Origin: Siphonodentalium dalli
Taxonomy: Eukaryota; Mollusca; Scaphopoda; Gadilida; Siphonodentaliidae
Assembly (NCBI GenBank): GCA_032622095.1
Contig: CP136066.1
Span: 195,104,816-195,168,815, forward strand
Direction: 5' to 3'
DNA length: 64,000 bases
Each line of letters begins with the position of its first letter. Positions within the stretch are counted from its first letter, which is position 1. Of this stretch, positions 35,901 to 48,717 are shown piece by piece. The notes under the pieces are model-generated. The model worked only from the letters and a program-made list of their open reading frames with translations. It was not told the origin of the DNA and made no database searches. A program made the position numbers and the translations under genes.

Positions 35901-38900
35901 CCGCTGATGTTACAACCGGAGTAACGTCTCCATGCAACACTGATCGATCTGGTGGTACGGAATCAGTGAATACTTCGGGAAATACTGTTCGATCTGATGT
36001 CACGGTGTCAGTGACGTCTCCATGCAACCCTGCTCTATCTGCTGCTACGTTGTCAGTAATGGCACCATACAATACCTTACGGTCAGATGTTACGGTGTCA
36101 GTGATATCTCCAGGCAACCCTGTTCGATCTTTTGATGTTACAACCAGAGTAACGTCTCCAGACAACACTGTTTGATCCGCTGGTACGGAGTCAGTGACTA
36201 CTTCAGGCAATACTGTTCCATCTGCTATTACGGTGTCAGTGACGTCTACCGGCAACCCTGTTCTATCTGCTGGTACGGTGTCACTAATGGCACCAGGCAA
36301 TACCGTACGGTCAGTTGTTACGGTGTCAGTTACATCTCCAGGCAACGCTGTTCGATCCGCTGATGGTACAACCGGAGTAACGTCTCCAGGCAACTCTGTT
36401 CGATCCGCTGGTACGGAATCAGTGACTACTTCGGGCAATACTGTTCGGTCTGCTTTTACGGTGCCAGTGACGTCTCCAGGCAACACTGTTCTATCTTCTG
36501 GTACGATGTCAGTAATGGCACCAAGCAATACCGTACGATTAGCTGTTACGGTGTCAGTGACATATCCAGGCAACCCTATTCGATCCGCTGATGTTACAAC
36601 CGGAGTAACGTCTTCAGGCAACACTGATCGATCCGCTGGTACGGAATCAGTGACTATTTCAGGCAATACTGTTCGATCTGCTGTTACGGTGTCAGTGACG
36701 TCTCCAGGCAACCCTGTTCTATCTGCTGGTATGGTGTCAGTAATGGCACCAGACAATACCGTACGATCAGCTGTTAAGGTGTCCGTTACATCTCCAGGCA
36801 ACCCTGTTCGATCCGCTGATGTTACAACCGGAGTAACGTCTCCATGTAACACTGATCGATCCGATGGTACGGAATCAGTGACTACTTCGGGAAATACTGT
36901 TCGATCTGATGTCACGGTGTCAGTGACGTCTCCAGGCAACCCTGTTATATCTGCAGATGTTACTACTGGAGTCACGTCTCCAGGCAACACTGATCGATCC
37001 GCTGGTACGGAATCAGTGACTACTTCGGGCAATACTGTTCGATCTGCTGTTACGGTGTCAGTGACGTCTCCAGGAAACCATGTTCTATCTGCTGGTACGG
37101 TGTCAGTAATGGCACCAGAAAATACCGTACGATCAGCTGTTACGGTGTCCGTTACATCTCCATGCAACCCTGTTCGATCCGCTGATGTTACACCCGGAGT
37201 AACGTCTCCGTGCAACACTGATCGATCAGCTGGTACGACATCAGAGACCACTTCGGGCAATACTGTTCGATCTGCTGTTACGGTGTCAGTGACGTCTCCA
37301 GGCAACCCTGTTCTCTCTGCTGGTATGGTGTCAATAATGGCACCAGGTAATACCGTACGATCATCTGTTACGGTGTCAGTGATATCTCCAGGCAACCCTG
37401 TTCGATCTGCTGGTACGGTGTCATAAATGGCACCAGACATTACCGTACGATCAGATGGTACGGTGTCAGTGATATCTCCAGGCAACCATGTTCGATCTGC
37501 TGATGTTACAACCGGAGTAACGCCTCCAGGCAACACTGTTTGATCCACTGGTACGGAGTCAGTGACTACTTCAGGCAATACTGTTCCATCTGCTATTACG
37601 GTGTCAGTGACGTCTACCGGCAACCCTGTTCTATCTGCTGGTACGGTGTCACTAATGGCACCAGGCAATACCGTATGGTCAGTTGTTACGGTGTCAGTGA
37701 AATCTCCAGGCAACCCTGTTCGATCGGCTGATGTTACAACCGGAGTAACGTCTCCATGCAACACTGATCGATCTGCTGGTACGGAATCAGTGACTACTTC
37801 GGGAAATACTGTTCGATCTGATGTCACGGTGTCAGTGACGTCTCCATTCAATCCTGTTCTATCTGCTGGTACGGTGGCAGTAATGGCACCAGACAATACC
37901 GTACGATCAGATGTTACGGTGTCAGTGAAATCTCCAGGCAACCCTGTTCGATCGGCTGATGTTACAACCGGAGTAACGTCTCCATGCAACACTGATCGAT
38001 CTGCTGGTACGGAATCCGTGACTACTTCGGGAAATACTGTTCGATCTGATGTCACGGTGTCAGTGACGTCTCCATGCAACCCTGTTCTATCTGCTGGTAC
38101 GGTGTCAGTAATGGCACCAGACAATACCGTACGATCAGCTGTTACGGTGTCAGTGAAATCTCCAGGCAACCCTGTTCGATCCGCTGATGTTACAACCGGA
38201 GTAACGTCTCCATGCAACACTGATCGATCTGGTGGTACGGAATCAGTGAATACTTCGGGAAATACTGTTCGATCTGATGTCACGGTGTCAGTGACGTCTC
38301 CATGCAACCCTGCTCTATCTGCTGCTACGTTGTCAGTAATGGCACCATACAATACCTTACGGTCAGATGTTACGGTGTCAGTGATATCTCCAGGCAACCC
38401 TGTTCGATCTTTTGATGTTACAACCAGAGTAACGTCTCCAGACAACACTGTTTGATCCGCTGGTACGGAGTCAGTGACTACTTCAGGCAATACTGTTCCA
38501 TCTGCTATTACGGTGTCAGTGACGTCTACCGGCAACCCTGTTCTATCTGCTGGTACGGTGTCACTAATGGCACCAGGCAATACCGTACGGTCAGTTGTTA
38601 CGGTGTCAGTTACATCTCCAGGCAACGCTGTTCGATCCGCTGATGGTACAACCGGAGTAACGTCTCCAGGCAACTCTGTTCGATCCGCTGGTACGGAATC
38701 AGTGACTACTTCGGGCAATACTGTTCGGTCTGCTTTTACGGTGCCAGTGACGTCTCCAGGCAACACTGTTCTATCTTCTGGTACGATGTCAGTAATGGCA
38801 CCAAGCAATACCGTACGATTAGCTGTTACGGTGTCAGTGACATATCCAGGCAACCCTATTCGATCCGCTGATGTTACAACCGGAGTAACGTCTTCAGGCA

Positions 38901-41900
38901 ACACTGATCGATCCGCTGGTACGGAATCAGTGACTATTTCAGGCAATACTGTTCGATCTGCTGTTACGGTGTCAGTGACGTCTCCAGGCAACCCTGTTCT
39001 ATCTGCTGGTATGGTGTCAGTAATGGCACCAGACAATACCGTACGATCAGCTGTTAAGGTGTCCGTTACATCTCCAGGCAACCCTGTTCGATCCGCTGAT
39101 GTTACAACCGGAGTAACGTCTCCATGTAACACTGATCGATCCGATGGTACGGAATCAGTGACTACTTCGGGAAATACTGTTCGATCTGATGTCACGGTGT
39201 CAGTGACGTCTCCAGGCAACCCTGTTATATCTGCAGATGTTACTACTGGAGTCACGTCTCCAGGCAACACTGATCGATCCGCTGGTACGGAATCAGTGAC
39301 TACTTCGGGCAATACTGTTCGATCTGCTGTTACGGTGTCAGTGACGTCTCCAGGAAACCATGTTCTATCTGCTGGTACGGTGTCAGTAATGGCACCAGAA
39401 AATACCGTACGATCAGCTGTTACGGTGTCCGTTACATCTCCATGCAACCCTGTTCGATCCGCTGATGTTACACCCGGAGTAACGTCTCCGTGCAACACTG
39501 ATCGATCAGCTGGTACGACATCAGAGACCACTTCGGGCAATACTGTTCGATCTGCTGTTACGGTGTCAGTGACGTCTCCAGGCAACCCTGTTCTCTCTGC
39601 TGGTATGGTGTCAATAATGGCACCAGGTAATACCGTACGATCATCTGTTACGGTGTCAGTGATATCTCCAGGCAACCCTGTTCGATCTGCTGGTACGGTG
39701 TCATAAATGGCACCAGACATTACCGTACGATCAGATGGTACGGTGTCAGTGATATCTCCAGGCAACCATGTTCGATCTGCTGATGTTACAACCGGAGTAA
39801 CGCCTCCAGGCAACACTGTTTGATCCACTGGTACGGAGTCAGTGACTACTTCAGGCAATACTGTTCCATCTGCTATTACGGTGTCAGTGACGTCTACCGG
39901 CAACCCTGTTCTATCTGCTGGTACGGTGTCACTAATGGCACCAGGCAATACCGTATGGTCAGTTGTTACGGTGTCAGTTACATCTCCAGGCAACGCTGTT
40001 CGATCCGCTGATGGTACAACCGGAGTAACGTCTCCAGGCAACTCTGTTCGATCCGCTGGTACGGAATCAGTGACTACTTCGGGCAATACTGTTCGGTCTG
40101 CTTTTACGGTGCCAGTGACGTCTCCAGGCAACACTGTTCTATCTTCTGGTACGATGTCAGTAATGGCACCAAGCAATACCGTACGATTAGCTGTTACGGT
40201 GTCAGTGACATATCCAGGCAACCCTATTCGATCCGCTGATGTTACAACCGGAGTAACGTCTTCAGGCAACACTGATCGATCCGCTGGTACGGAATCAGTG
40301 ACTATTTCAGGCAATACTGTTCGATCTGCTGTTACGGTGTCAGTGACGTCTCCAGGCAACCCTGTTCTATCTGCTGGTATGGTGTCAGTAATGGCACCAG
40401 ACAATACCGTACGATCAGCTGTTAAGGTGTCCGTTACATCTCCAGGCAACCCTGTTCGATCCGCTGATGTTACAACCGGAGTAACGTCTCCATGTAACAC
40501 TGATCGATCCGATGGTACGGAATCAGTGACTACTTCGGGAAATACTGTTCGATCTGATGTCACGGTGTCAGTGACGTCTCCAGGCAACCCTGTTATATCT
40601 GCAGATGTTACTACTGGAGTCACGTCTCCAGGCAACACTGATCGATCCGCTGGTACGGAATCAGTGACTACTTCGGGCAATACTGTTCGATCTGCTGTTA
40701 CGGTGTCAGTGACGTCTCCAGGAAACCATGTTCTATCTGCTGGTACGGTGTCAGTAATGGCACCAGAAAATACCGTACGATCAGCTGTTACGGTGTCCGT
40801 TACATCTCCATGCAACCCTGTTCGATCCGCTGATGTTACACCCGGAGTAACGTCTCCGTGCAACACTGATCGATCAGCTGGTACGACATCAGAGACCACT
40901 TCGGGCAATACTGTTCGATCTGCTGTTACGGTGTCAGTGACGTCTCCAGGCAACCCTGTTCTCTCTGCTGGTATGGTGTCAATAATGGCACCAGGTAATA
41001 CCGTACGATCATCTGTTACGGTGTCAGTGATATCTCCAGGCAACCCTGTTCGATCTGCTGGTACGGTGTCATAAATGGCACCAGACATTACCGTACGATC
41101 AGATGGTACGGTGTCAGTGATATCTCCAGGCAACCATGTTCGATCTGCTGATGTTACAACCGGAGTAACGCCTCCAGGCAACACTGTTTGATCCACTGGT
41201 ACGGAGTCAGTGACTACTTCAGGCAATACTGTTCCATCTGCTATTACGGTGTCAGTGACGTCTACCGGCAACCCTGTTCTATCTGCTGGTACGGTGTCAC
41301 TAATGGCACCAGGCAATACCGTATGGTCAGTTGTTACGGTGTCAGTTACATCTCCAGGCAACGCTGTTCGATCCGCTGATGGTACAACCGGAGTAACGTC
41401 TCCAGGCAACTCTGTTCGATCCGCTGGTACGGAATCAGTGACTACTTCGGGCAATACTGTTCGGTCTGCTTTTACGGTGCCAGTGACGTATCCAGGCAAC
41501 ACTGTTCTATCTTCTGGTACGATGTCAGTAATGGCACCAAGCAATACCGTACGATTTGCTGTTACGGTGTCAGTGACATATCCAGGCAACCCTGTTCGAT
41601 CCGCTGATGTTACAACCGGAGTAACGTCTTCAGGCAACACTGATCGATCCGCTGGTACGGAATCAGTGACTATTTCGGGCAATACTGTTCGATCTGCTGT
41701 TACGGTGTCAGTGAAGTCTCCAGGCAACCCTGTTCTATCGGCTGGTACGGTGTCAGTAATGGCACCAGGCAATACCGTACGTTCAGCTGTTACGGTGTCA
41801 GTGATATATCCAGGCAACCCTGTTCGATCCGCTGATGTTACAACCGGAGTAACGTCTCTATGGAACACTGTTCGATCCGCTTGTACGGAGTCAGTGACTA

Positions 41901-42299
41901 CTTCCGGCAAAACTGTTCGATCTGCTGTTGCGGTGTCAGTTTCGTCTCCAGACAACCCTGTTCTATCTGCTGGTACGGTGAAAGTAATGCCACGGAGCAA
42001 TACGGAGTCAGTGACTACTTCATACAATATTGTTCGATCTGCTGTTACGGTGTCAGTGACATCTCCATGCAACCCTGTTCTATCTGCAGGTACGGTGTCA
42101 GTGATGGCACCGGGCAATACCGTACGATCATTTGTTACGGTGTCAGTGACATCTCCAGGCAACCCTGTTCGATCCGCTGATGTTACAACCAGAGTATCGT
42201 CTCCAGGCAACACTGTTTGATCCGCTGGTACGGAGTCAGTGACTACTTCAGGCAATACTGTTCGATCTGTTCTTACGGGGTCAATTCCAATTTTATGTC
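20922..42299 (-). CDS. gene A, giant repeat exon encoding a ~7,126-residue Thr-rich ectodomain
   Basis: A stop-free exon of 21,378 bp (divisible by three, phase 1 at both ends) between a putative acceptor ATTTTTAG at 42300 and donor GTGAGC at 20921. After a short lead (HKIGIDPVRT) come about 89 copies of a 76-residue unit. Each unit is five sub-repeats of 15-16 residues in fixed order, with consensus D-R-T-x-L-P-G-D-V-T-D-T-V-(T/P)-A; the third ends TPVVTSA. Indels inside the array are almost all whole codons. The last ~325 residues (about 20922-21905) are degenerate Thr/Ala/Gly-rich sequence, then ISGSPE, ADFRN, N-glycosylation sequons and GVVYISG before the membrane span. No cysteine-rich or enzymatic domain is seen. 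High Thr/Pro/Ser content suggests a mucin-like O-glycosylated stalk (inference). The signal-peptide exon was not found. Known families resembling the repeat: none that I recognise. Confidence 0.85.
21905..42275 (-). repeat. coding tandem array, 228-bp unit x ~89, with higher-order repeats
   Basis: The 228-bp unit contains five 45-48-bp sub-repeats. Above it are higher-order blocks. A 1,368-bp block (six units) is nearly identical at about 36194-37561, 38474-39841 and 39842-41209, with a partial copy from 41210. A 1,140-bp block (five units) is duplicated head to tail across about 26380-28510. A single unit is duplicated at about 35260-35715. In-frame irregularities include 9-bp losses near 22660 and 22890, single extra codons (near 25150 and 31515) and codon losses (for example near 25795). 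The near-identity of the blocks indicates recent unequal exchange or gene conversion. Confidence 0.9.
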
Positions 42300-42351
42300 C
42301 TAAAAATTGTAAGAAACATTTATTTAAAAAACATGATAAAAAATTGTTAGG

Positions 42352-42418
42352 CCAATGCATTCTCTTATATATGCGAGGCGACCTATTGTCGACTCGCATA
42401 TATAAGAGAATGCATTGG
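42352..42418. mobile_element. hairpin MITE copy just upstream of the giant exon
   Basis: A near-perfect 67-bp palindrome (CCAATGCATTCTCTTATATA arms, GTCGAC centre) of the same family as those at 6.5 and 10.9 kb. The adjacent 42300-42350 stretch (AAAAATTGTAAGAAACATTT, then AAAAATTGTTAGG) resembles the A-rich interior of that element, so the element may extend to the exon boundary. On the minus strand this stretch gives CTTACAATTTTTAG, the putative acceptor. Confidence 0.75.
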
Positions 42419-43990
42419 AACAGGCTAAAAAAATCCCGACTTACGACTGGATTTGATATGGCGGGTCACATATCCTATCGTCGGTGGGCGTACCTGTCAT
42501 TTTGGCGCGAAACTTTTTGTTGCGTTTTCTGAATCTACGGGTTCGATTACGCAGGTGCGTCAGATACCATTTTTTGGTGTTTATATGCATGGGTTCCCCG
42601 CGAAAAGTTTCGTTAATTCTAAAATGTTGATAAATTATTCTCGAAACAGTTCCTGGTATATAGGATAATTCCCATTGGATTGTTTTGAAGAAGACTGGCC
42701 AGAGGGCATATCGCATCTTCACCCTGACTGACAGGGACTAACGAGGCTGTGGGAATCGTCAAAACAAACTGTTACCAAATGTCGTATGAGCAAGATTTCA
42801 AGTAATTTTCTTCCAAAAAGTCGTATAATGCCATAAATTCACGTTTTCTCATCAACTCATTCTTCCACAGTGATTAAATATGCATGTGCCTAATCCGAAC
42901 TAGAGCTCCCAAATTACTATTTCTTTGGCTTCGATGGTAACAATATATTTTATTCGAGTCGAGGAACCCAACCACCAAAGGTCAGGGTGATCAGATATAG
43001 ATTTTTAAAATTTGTTATTTGTCAAGATATGTACTTATTTGTGGCCTGAAAAATATTCGTCAAGGCGACGGGCTCGCGGACAAAATTGCGGATGAAGATG
43101 GATAACTCTAAAATCAAGTGGTAATACGGTCACATTTCGTGATAACCAAGTAGTAATACGACATATTTCGTTGAACAACATGTTGATCAATAAGTTTTGG
43201 GAAATTGTATACCAAAGTTAGCATTATTTTGCTGTAATTAATCAATTCTGATAACCGAAGCGTATTTTGAAGAAATGTTGTTGTTGTTGTTGTTGGCATA
43301 TGATGATATGGGGACCATCGAATCGGATCGTGGACCTTTAAATACCACAATTATCCCGCAAACTCGTAAGTCCAATTATGTTCTAACTCGCTTGCAGCTC
43401 GAACGAACATAAAGTATTTATGGAATAACTACAACGAATGCATGATGTTAAATGTAAACTTTAATGGACAAACGTGAAGAGTAGCGAGAGTAGAATACAA
43501 CGCAAAACTTCAAGAGTAGAATGAAGCTTGACCACCGTGTCAAGCGAGTTAAACCAATGCAAAATCAGTCGTGTGAATAAGCTCACACGAGCTCGTCGTT
43601 ACGATTGCCTTGAGCATCGTTCAGACGGCGCGGTATTGACCCAGTTTGAATGACCAAAACAAACTGGACAACTTCGTTAACTCGTTACCGGCCGTGCACT
43701 ATTCACACGTTGGCGAACATCAATAAATATATTTACGAACATCCGAATGTCGCGCATACGAGTTGCAAGATTTGTTTTCAAACCGCTATTCGTCGGTGTC
43801 TCAGCATAAAATCATACCAAACCTGAACTTTATAATACCTCCAGTTACCACCGGTTAATCATATAATTATGTTGAAATCTGCTTGACTTTGTTATAAATT
43901 CGCAAAATCGTTTTCTTGTTACCGGTGTTGTCGCTCACTTTGCCGACAGTAATTACATTACCATGAAAAAGCGTACAAATAATAACTTCC
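42419..43990. other. non-coding; partial MITE, no gene supported
   Basis: A 93-codon minus-strand frame (42441-42722) is unrecognised and has no signal peptide. About 42898-42970 (AATTACTATTTCTTTGGCTT, then TTTATTCGAGTCGAGG) is one arm of the MITE at 3614-3898. A short GTT trinucleotide run lies near 43275-43290. The missing first exon(s) of gene A should lie in or beyond this stretch, but no candidate was found. Confidence 0.4.
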
Positions 43991-44568
43991 GTTCACCCCA
44001 GGGGGGGGGGGGGGGGGTGAAAAAATTTCTTCCGGCACGTATGCCGGGGTGGGTGGGTGGTCAAAGCCACCAACAAGCAATTTTTTCCGCAACTAAAAAA
44101 AAAAATTCCTGCTTGTTTTTAGAGTTTTGGCAATGAGTTCAAAACCACTTTGAATCAGTTTGAATGAGAGAAATAATGTAATTCTAACTGGTAAACTGAC
44201 TGCAGGCAGTTATCGTGTTGTATTTTGTTGCAAATTTTGAAATCCAAGATGGCCGCTGGCAGCCATGTTTTTTTGGCCGAATGACCTCAAAATTACTCAT
44301 TCCTATTTACATGTCCATGTTAACATCCATGATAAATAGTATGCACAGAAATTCATATACAGCTGTTTACAGTGAATTTCCCCGCGCAAATCTCTGTTTT
44401 AGTGTTAAAAGGAGGGGTGGGTGTCAAAAAATGGTCGGAAAAAACTGCCGAAAACGGAAAAAAATTTGGCGGTGGGGGTGGGTGGGTACAAAAAATGATC
44501 GAAAGTGAAAAAATGCCATACGTGCCTGAAATTTTTTTCCGACCCCCCCCCCCGTTCACCCACAGATA
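43991..44568. mobile_element. foldback MITE with G/C-run ends
   Basis: The left end (GTTCACCCCAGGGGGG, then AAAAATTTCTTCCGGCACGT) is inverted at the right end (GCACGTATGGC.. and ..CCCCCGTTCACCCACAG read in reverse). The arms are about 55 bp and include poly-G and poly-C runs. The centre is G/T-rich (GGGTGGGTGGG). A similar ends-only relative lies at about 59693-60195. Confidence 0.7.
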
Positions 44569-45148
44569 AGTTATAAGCGGGAGTGCTCGATATAGAATTT
44601 CATCGATATATTTTCTAAACTTGTCTTTTATGACAGTGACATGATATCCACTGGACCAAATGGTCTGCTTTTACTGGCTGGTGTATGGGACTTTAGCTTT
44701 GGTAGCTTGTGGCGGATATTTTTAGCCATAAGACAACTTTCGCATAATGAACGACAACAGATAAGTATTACGAATATAGGTACTATACGTCACTAGAATT
44801 TGTGTTCTTTCCATTCGTTGTCATTTTTCCCTATCCGTTGTTACGATTATGGTTTTGGATTTTCAACAAAACCCACAAATACGTGTACATCGCATAGTAA
44901 TAAGTTCGCGATTGTTTATCAGCTCCTCAATGTTGGAGCTGATTCTGAAATTAAGTCCCTAAATTGTGATCGCCATGTGGCTTTAATGTTTACCTCCCAC
45001 GGTGGTAATAAAATCATTCGTCGTCGTGAAACGCGATAATAGAGACCTTTCGCATCCTCACGTTTACGATTACGAATACGGATAGCTATTCGTAGTCGTA
45101 AGTCTATCCGTATGGCCAAAATGTCCTTTCGCAAAACGACTACGCGTA

Positions 45149-48100
45149 GGGACATGACAATCTGCGGAATGGGATGGAATATGGAATAGAACGACAATCT
45201 GCGGAACAGAATTTCAAATTGCGTGGAACGGCCGATATCTCGAGGGATACAGGGCGTAGGGCGCTCATGTTGGTGTCTAACGAAAGGCCCACATTCGCCC
45301 TATCCACACATATTAACCCCGCCACTGACCGGACACCAGAAGTTGCATTATTTGATCGAAAACTGACCTAACATGGGGTGAAATTTGGGATAGCATGGCA
45401 ATCTGCGGAACAGAATTTCAAATTGCGTGGAACGGCCGATATCTCGAGGAATACAGGGCGTAGGGCGCTCATTTTGGTGTCTAACGAAAGGCCGATATTC
45501 GCCCTATCCACACATATTAACCCCGCCACTGAACGGACACCGGAAGTTGCATTATTCGGTCGAAAACTGACCTAACATAAAATGCCACAAACACGAAAAA
45601 CTGCGTTCGACATTAATGTTTAGAATTTAGATTTCTCGACGAATACGCTAGCAAAAACCAAGTTTTAGGTATCAAATAACGCAGTGGAATACTGTGCACT
45701 CGTTTTTATCTACAATATGGCTGTTTTAGTGCGAAAACTGTAATAGCGAAACGCAAACAAGCGCCGATAAAACAGCTAAAAATAGACTCGATGTTTACAT
45801 TTACACGATCGATTTCAGCTGGTATATTCAATATAATGGGGCGTATAGTATATCAAAATGTAGGATTAGACACAGGGAATGTATTTTTTTCCAAATGGGT
45901 CCACCACGCGGTGAAATTGTTGCAGAAATTCGCTCCAAAATATTCGCACTTCAGTTGTGACTAAAAGCCCAGATGCCGGAGCCCGGCGACTAAAAGCCAA
46001 GTTACAAAATAGATTAACTGGTTTGAACGCATGAATATGTCAATGGTCAGACTGTTGGAAATAATACCCAATTTTTTTTTTATAGACTTATATAAACACT
46101 TACGTGTGAAACTAGAATTTTAATTAAATCCATGATTGTGTAGTCTCTCGTATATCACGAACACTGCGCGCACACATTTTATTGGAATACATGCCATCTT
46201 TGCCTTGTGTTTTGTTTAGTTTAGTTTTTTTGGCGACCAAAGATGAGATGTGTTCGCACCACACTGTGCTAAGGCCAATGAAATCACTGAATTTCAGATT
46301 ATCAGCTTAACCGCATTATTTCATTAGTATCTGAAGCAAATTAATGAACACCATAAACAATAGAAAATTAACACAGCTCTTCGTGCGGGATAATCTTTAA
46401 AGCCAGTGACACCTCAGTCATCCTGACAGACTGTACCAACATAATGATAATGGGGCATTATGCATCATGAATATTTTTGTTAATTGGAATTGTCAAATCT
46501 AACATGCATGTTGTGGCTTCTAAGTAAACAAATTACCAGTTTTTTTAAATGGAGGCATGATGTTAAAGGACTCTTAGTTGCAATTAATCCCCGCTTTCTT
46601 TACCATGCAGCTGTCTCTATTGACACTCGGGGTAACATTTCTAGAGGAAAGGATTTTTATAAAAGCCATAGGCTTATTGCTTGTTATCATATCGCCATTT
46701 GAACTATTTGTTATTTTTCTATGTATACATTGTAAATGTGACGTTCTGTTTTTTCGTTCTAATAAAATATTGTTAACACTCTTAAAAGTTATCTATACCG
46801 TCTGTGTATATACAGTCGCCCTATAGTATACATAGAACATGTATAGGGTAGTCAATAAAGAGCGTTTGTTGAAGCATTTATTGCGAGGGTCTTAATTGCA
46901 ACTAAGAGTCCTTTAACATCATGCCTCCATTTAAAAAAACTGGTAATTTGTTTACTTAGAAGCCACAACATGCATGTTAGATTTGACAATTCCAATTAAC
47001 AAAAATATTCATGATGCATAATGCCCCATTATCATTATGTTTGTACAGTCTGTCAGGATGACTGAGGTGTCACTGGCTTTAAAGATTATCCCGCACGAAG
47101 AGCTGTGTTAATTTTCTATTGTTTATGGTGTTCATTAATTTGCTTCAGATACTAATGAAATAATGCGGTTAAGCTGATAATCTGAAATTCAGTGATTTCA
47201 TTGGCCTTAGCACAGTGTGGTGCGAACACATCTCATCTTTGGTCGCCAAAAAAACTAAACTAAACAAAACACAAGGCAAAGATGGCATGTATTCCAATAA
47301 AATGTGTGCGCGCAGTGTTCGTGATATACGAGAGACTACACAATCATGGATTTAATTAAAATTCGAGTTTCACACGTAAGTGTTTATATAAGTCTATAAA
47401 AAAAAAATTGGGTATTATTTCCAACAGTCTGACCATTGACATATTCATGCGTTCAAACCAGTTAATCTATTTTGTAACTTGGCTTTTAGTCGCCGGGCTC
47501 CGGCATCTGGGCTTTTAGTCACAACTGAAGTGCGAATATTTTGGAGCGAATTTCTGCAACAATTTCACCGCGTGGTGGACCCATTTGGAAAAAAATACAT
47601 TCCCTGTGTCTAATCCTACATTTTGATATACTATACGCCCCATTATATTGAATATACCAGCTGAAATCGATCGTGTAAATGTAAACATCGAGTCTATTTT
47701 TAGCTGTTTTATCGGCGCTTGTTTGCGTTTCGCTATTACAGTTTTCGCACTAAAACAGCCATATTGTAGATAAAAACGAGTGCACAGTATTCCACTGCGT
47801 TATTTGATACCTAAAACTTGGTTTTTGCTAGCGTATTCGTCGAGAAATCTAAATTCTAAACATTAATGTCGAACGCAGTTTTTCGTGTTTGTGGCATTTT
47901 ATGTTAGGTCAGTTTTCGACCGAATAATGCAACTTCCGGTGTCCGTTCAGTGGCGGGGTTAATATGTGTGGATAGGGCGAATATCGGCCTTTCGTTAGAC
48001 ACCAAAATGAGCGCCCTACGCCCTGTATTCCTCGAGATATCGGCCGTTCCACGCAATTTGAAATTCTGTTCCGCAGATTGCCATGCTATCCCAAATTTCA

Positions 48101-48330
48101 CCCCATGTTAGGTCAGTTTTCGATCAAATAATGCAACTTCTGGTGTCCGGTCAGTGGCGGGGTTAATATGTGTGGATAGGGCGAATGTGGGCCTTTCGTT
48201 AGACACCAACATGAGCGCCCTACGCCCTGTATCCCTCGAGATATCGGCCGTTCCACGCAATTTGAAATTCTGTTCCGCAGATTGTCGTTCTATTCCATAT
48301 TCCATCCCATTCCGCAGATTGTCATGTCCC
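45149..48330. mobile_element. 3.2-kb palindromic element with 1.44-kb arms and 8-bp target duplication
   Basis: Left arm 45149-46588 and right arm 46892-48330 are near-perfect inverse copies around a 303-bp loop. The termini read GGGACATGACAATCTGCGG. TACGCGTA lies directly on both sides (45141-45148 and 48331-48338), and the corresponding site in X copy 2 has it once, which proves insertion. Each arm contains a ~204-bp direct duplication (AATCTGCGGAACAGAATTTC, then CGATATCTCGAGG). An 82-codon hydrophobic frame lies in and around the loop (46578-46826) but is not recognised. An 8-bp duplication fits hAT-like or P-like groups; the family is otherwise unknown. Confidence 0.85.
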
Positions 48331-48717
48331 TACGCGTAAGAGTTTTGACGAACACGTACCATCATTATTTCGTACCACTTTTTTACAACTCAAAGCGTGT
48401 GTTTGGTTACAGTCCCTTAATACTTCAATTAGCGTCTCATTTGCAACAATGCGATAATCATGACCTGTTTATATTGTCAATAATTCGACCAGTCACAACG
48501 TACGACCAGGGATTCTCGTGATATATTGTGGCAATACAGGTATAAATGCCAGGTCATATATATGTGGTGGAAATTCAGTTCGTTGTTATCATGGATGACC
48601 TGATAGGCGTTATGCTGATGGGGGGAGAGCGGTTCCTAAATTTTGACCTCACATCAACCAGGACGCCACCACTTCAAGACCATTTCAGTCCGCAATTTCA
48701 TTTCAATGCGATTTCGG

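Noticed and set aside
20948-42220. Many plus-strand open frames (up to ~616 codons) across the 228-bp array
   Set aside because: They are antisense shadows of the repeat, stopped periodically by TGA within GTTTGATCC-type units. Only the minus-strand frame is open across the whole exon and joins to conserved exons.
42300-42399. ATG at 42399 as the start of the giant protein
   Set aside because: It lies inside the hairpin MITE, and the same MRVD.RSPRIYKRMHW peptide appears from the copy at 11.0 kb. The lead has no signal peptide, and a splice acceptor lies at 42300.
45174-45575. Repeated ~65-codon frames in the palindromic element (and inverse at 47904-48305)
   Set aside because: They come from the ~204-bp direct duplication inside each arm, have no start context and no recognised domain.
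45149-48330. Large palindrome as an assembly artefact
   Set aside because: The 8-bp target duplication, the single-copy target in X copy 2, a distinct loop and a few arm differences fit a real insertion better, though raw reads would settle it.
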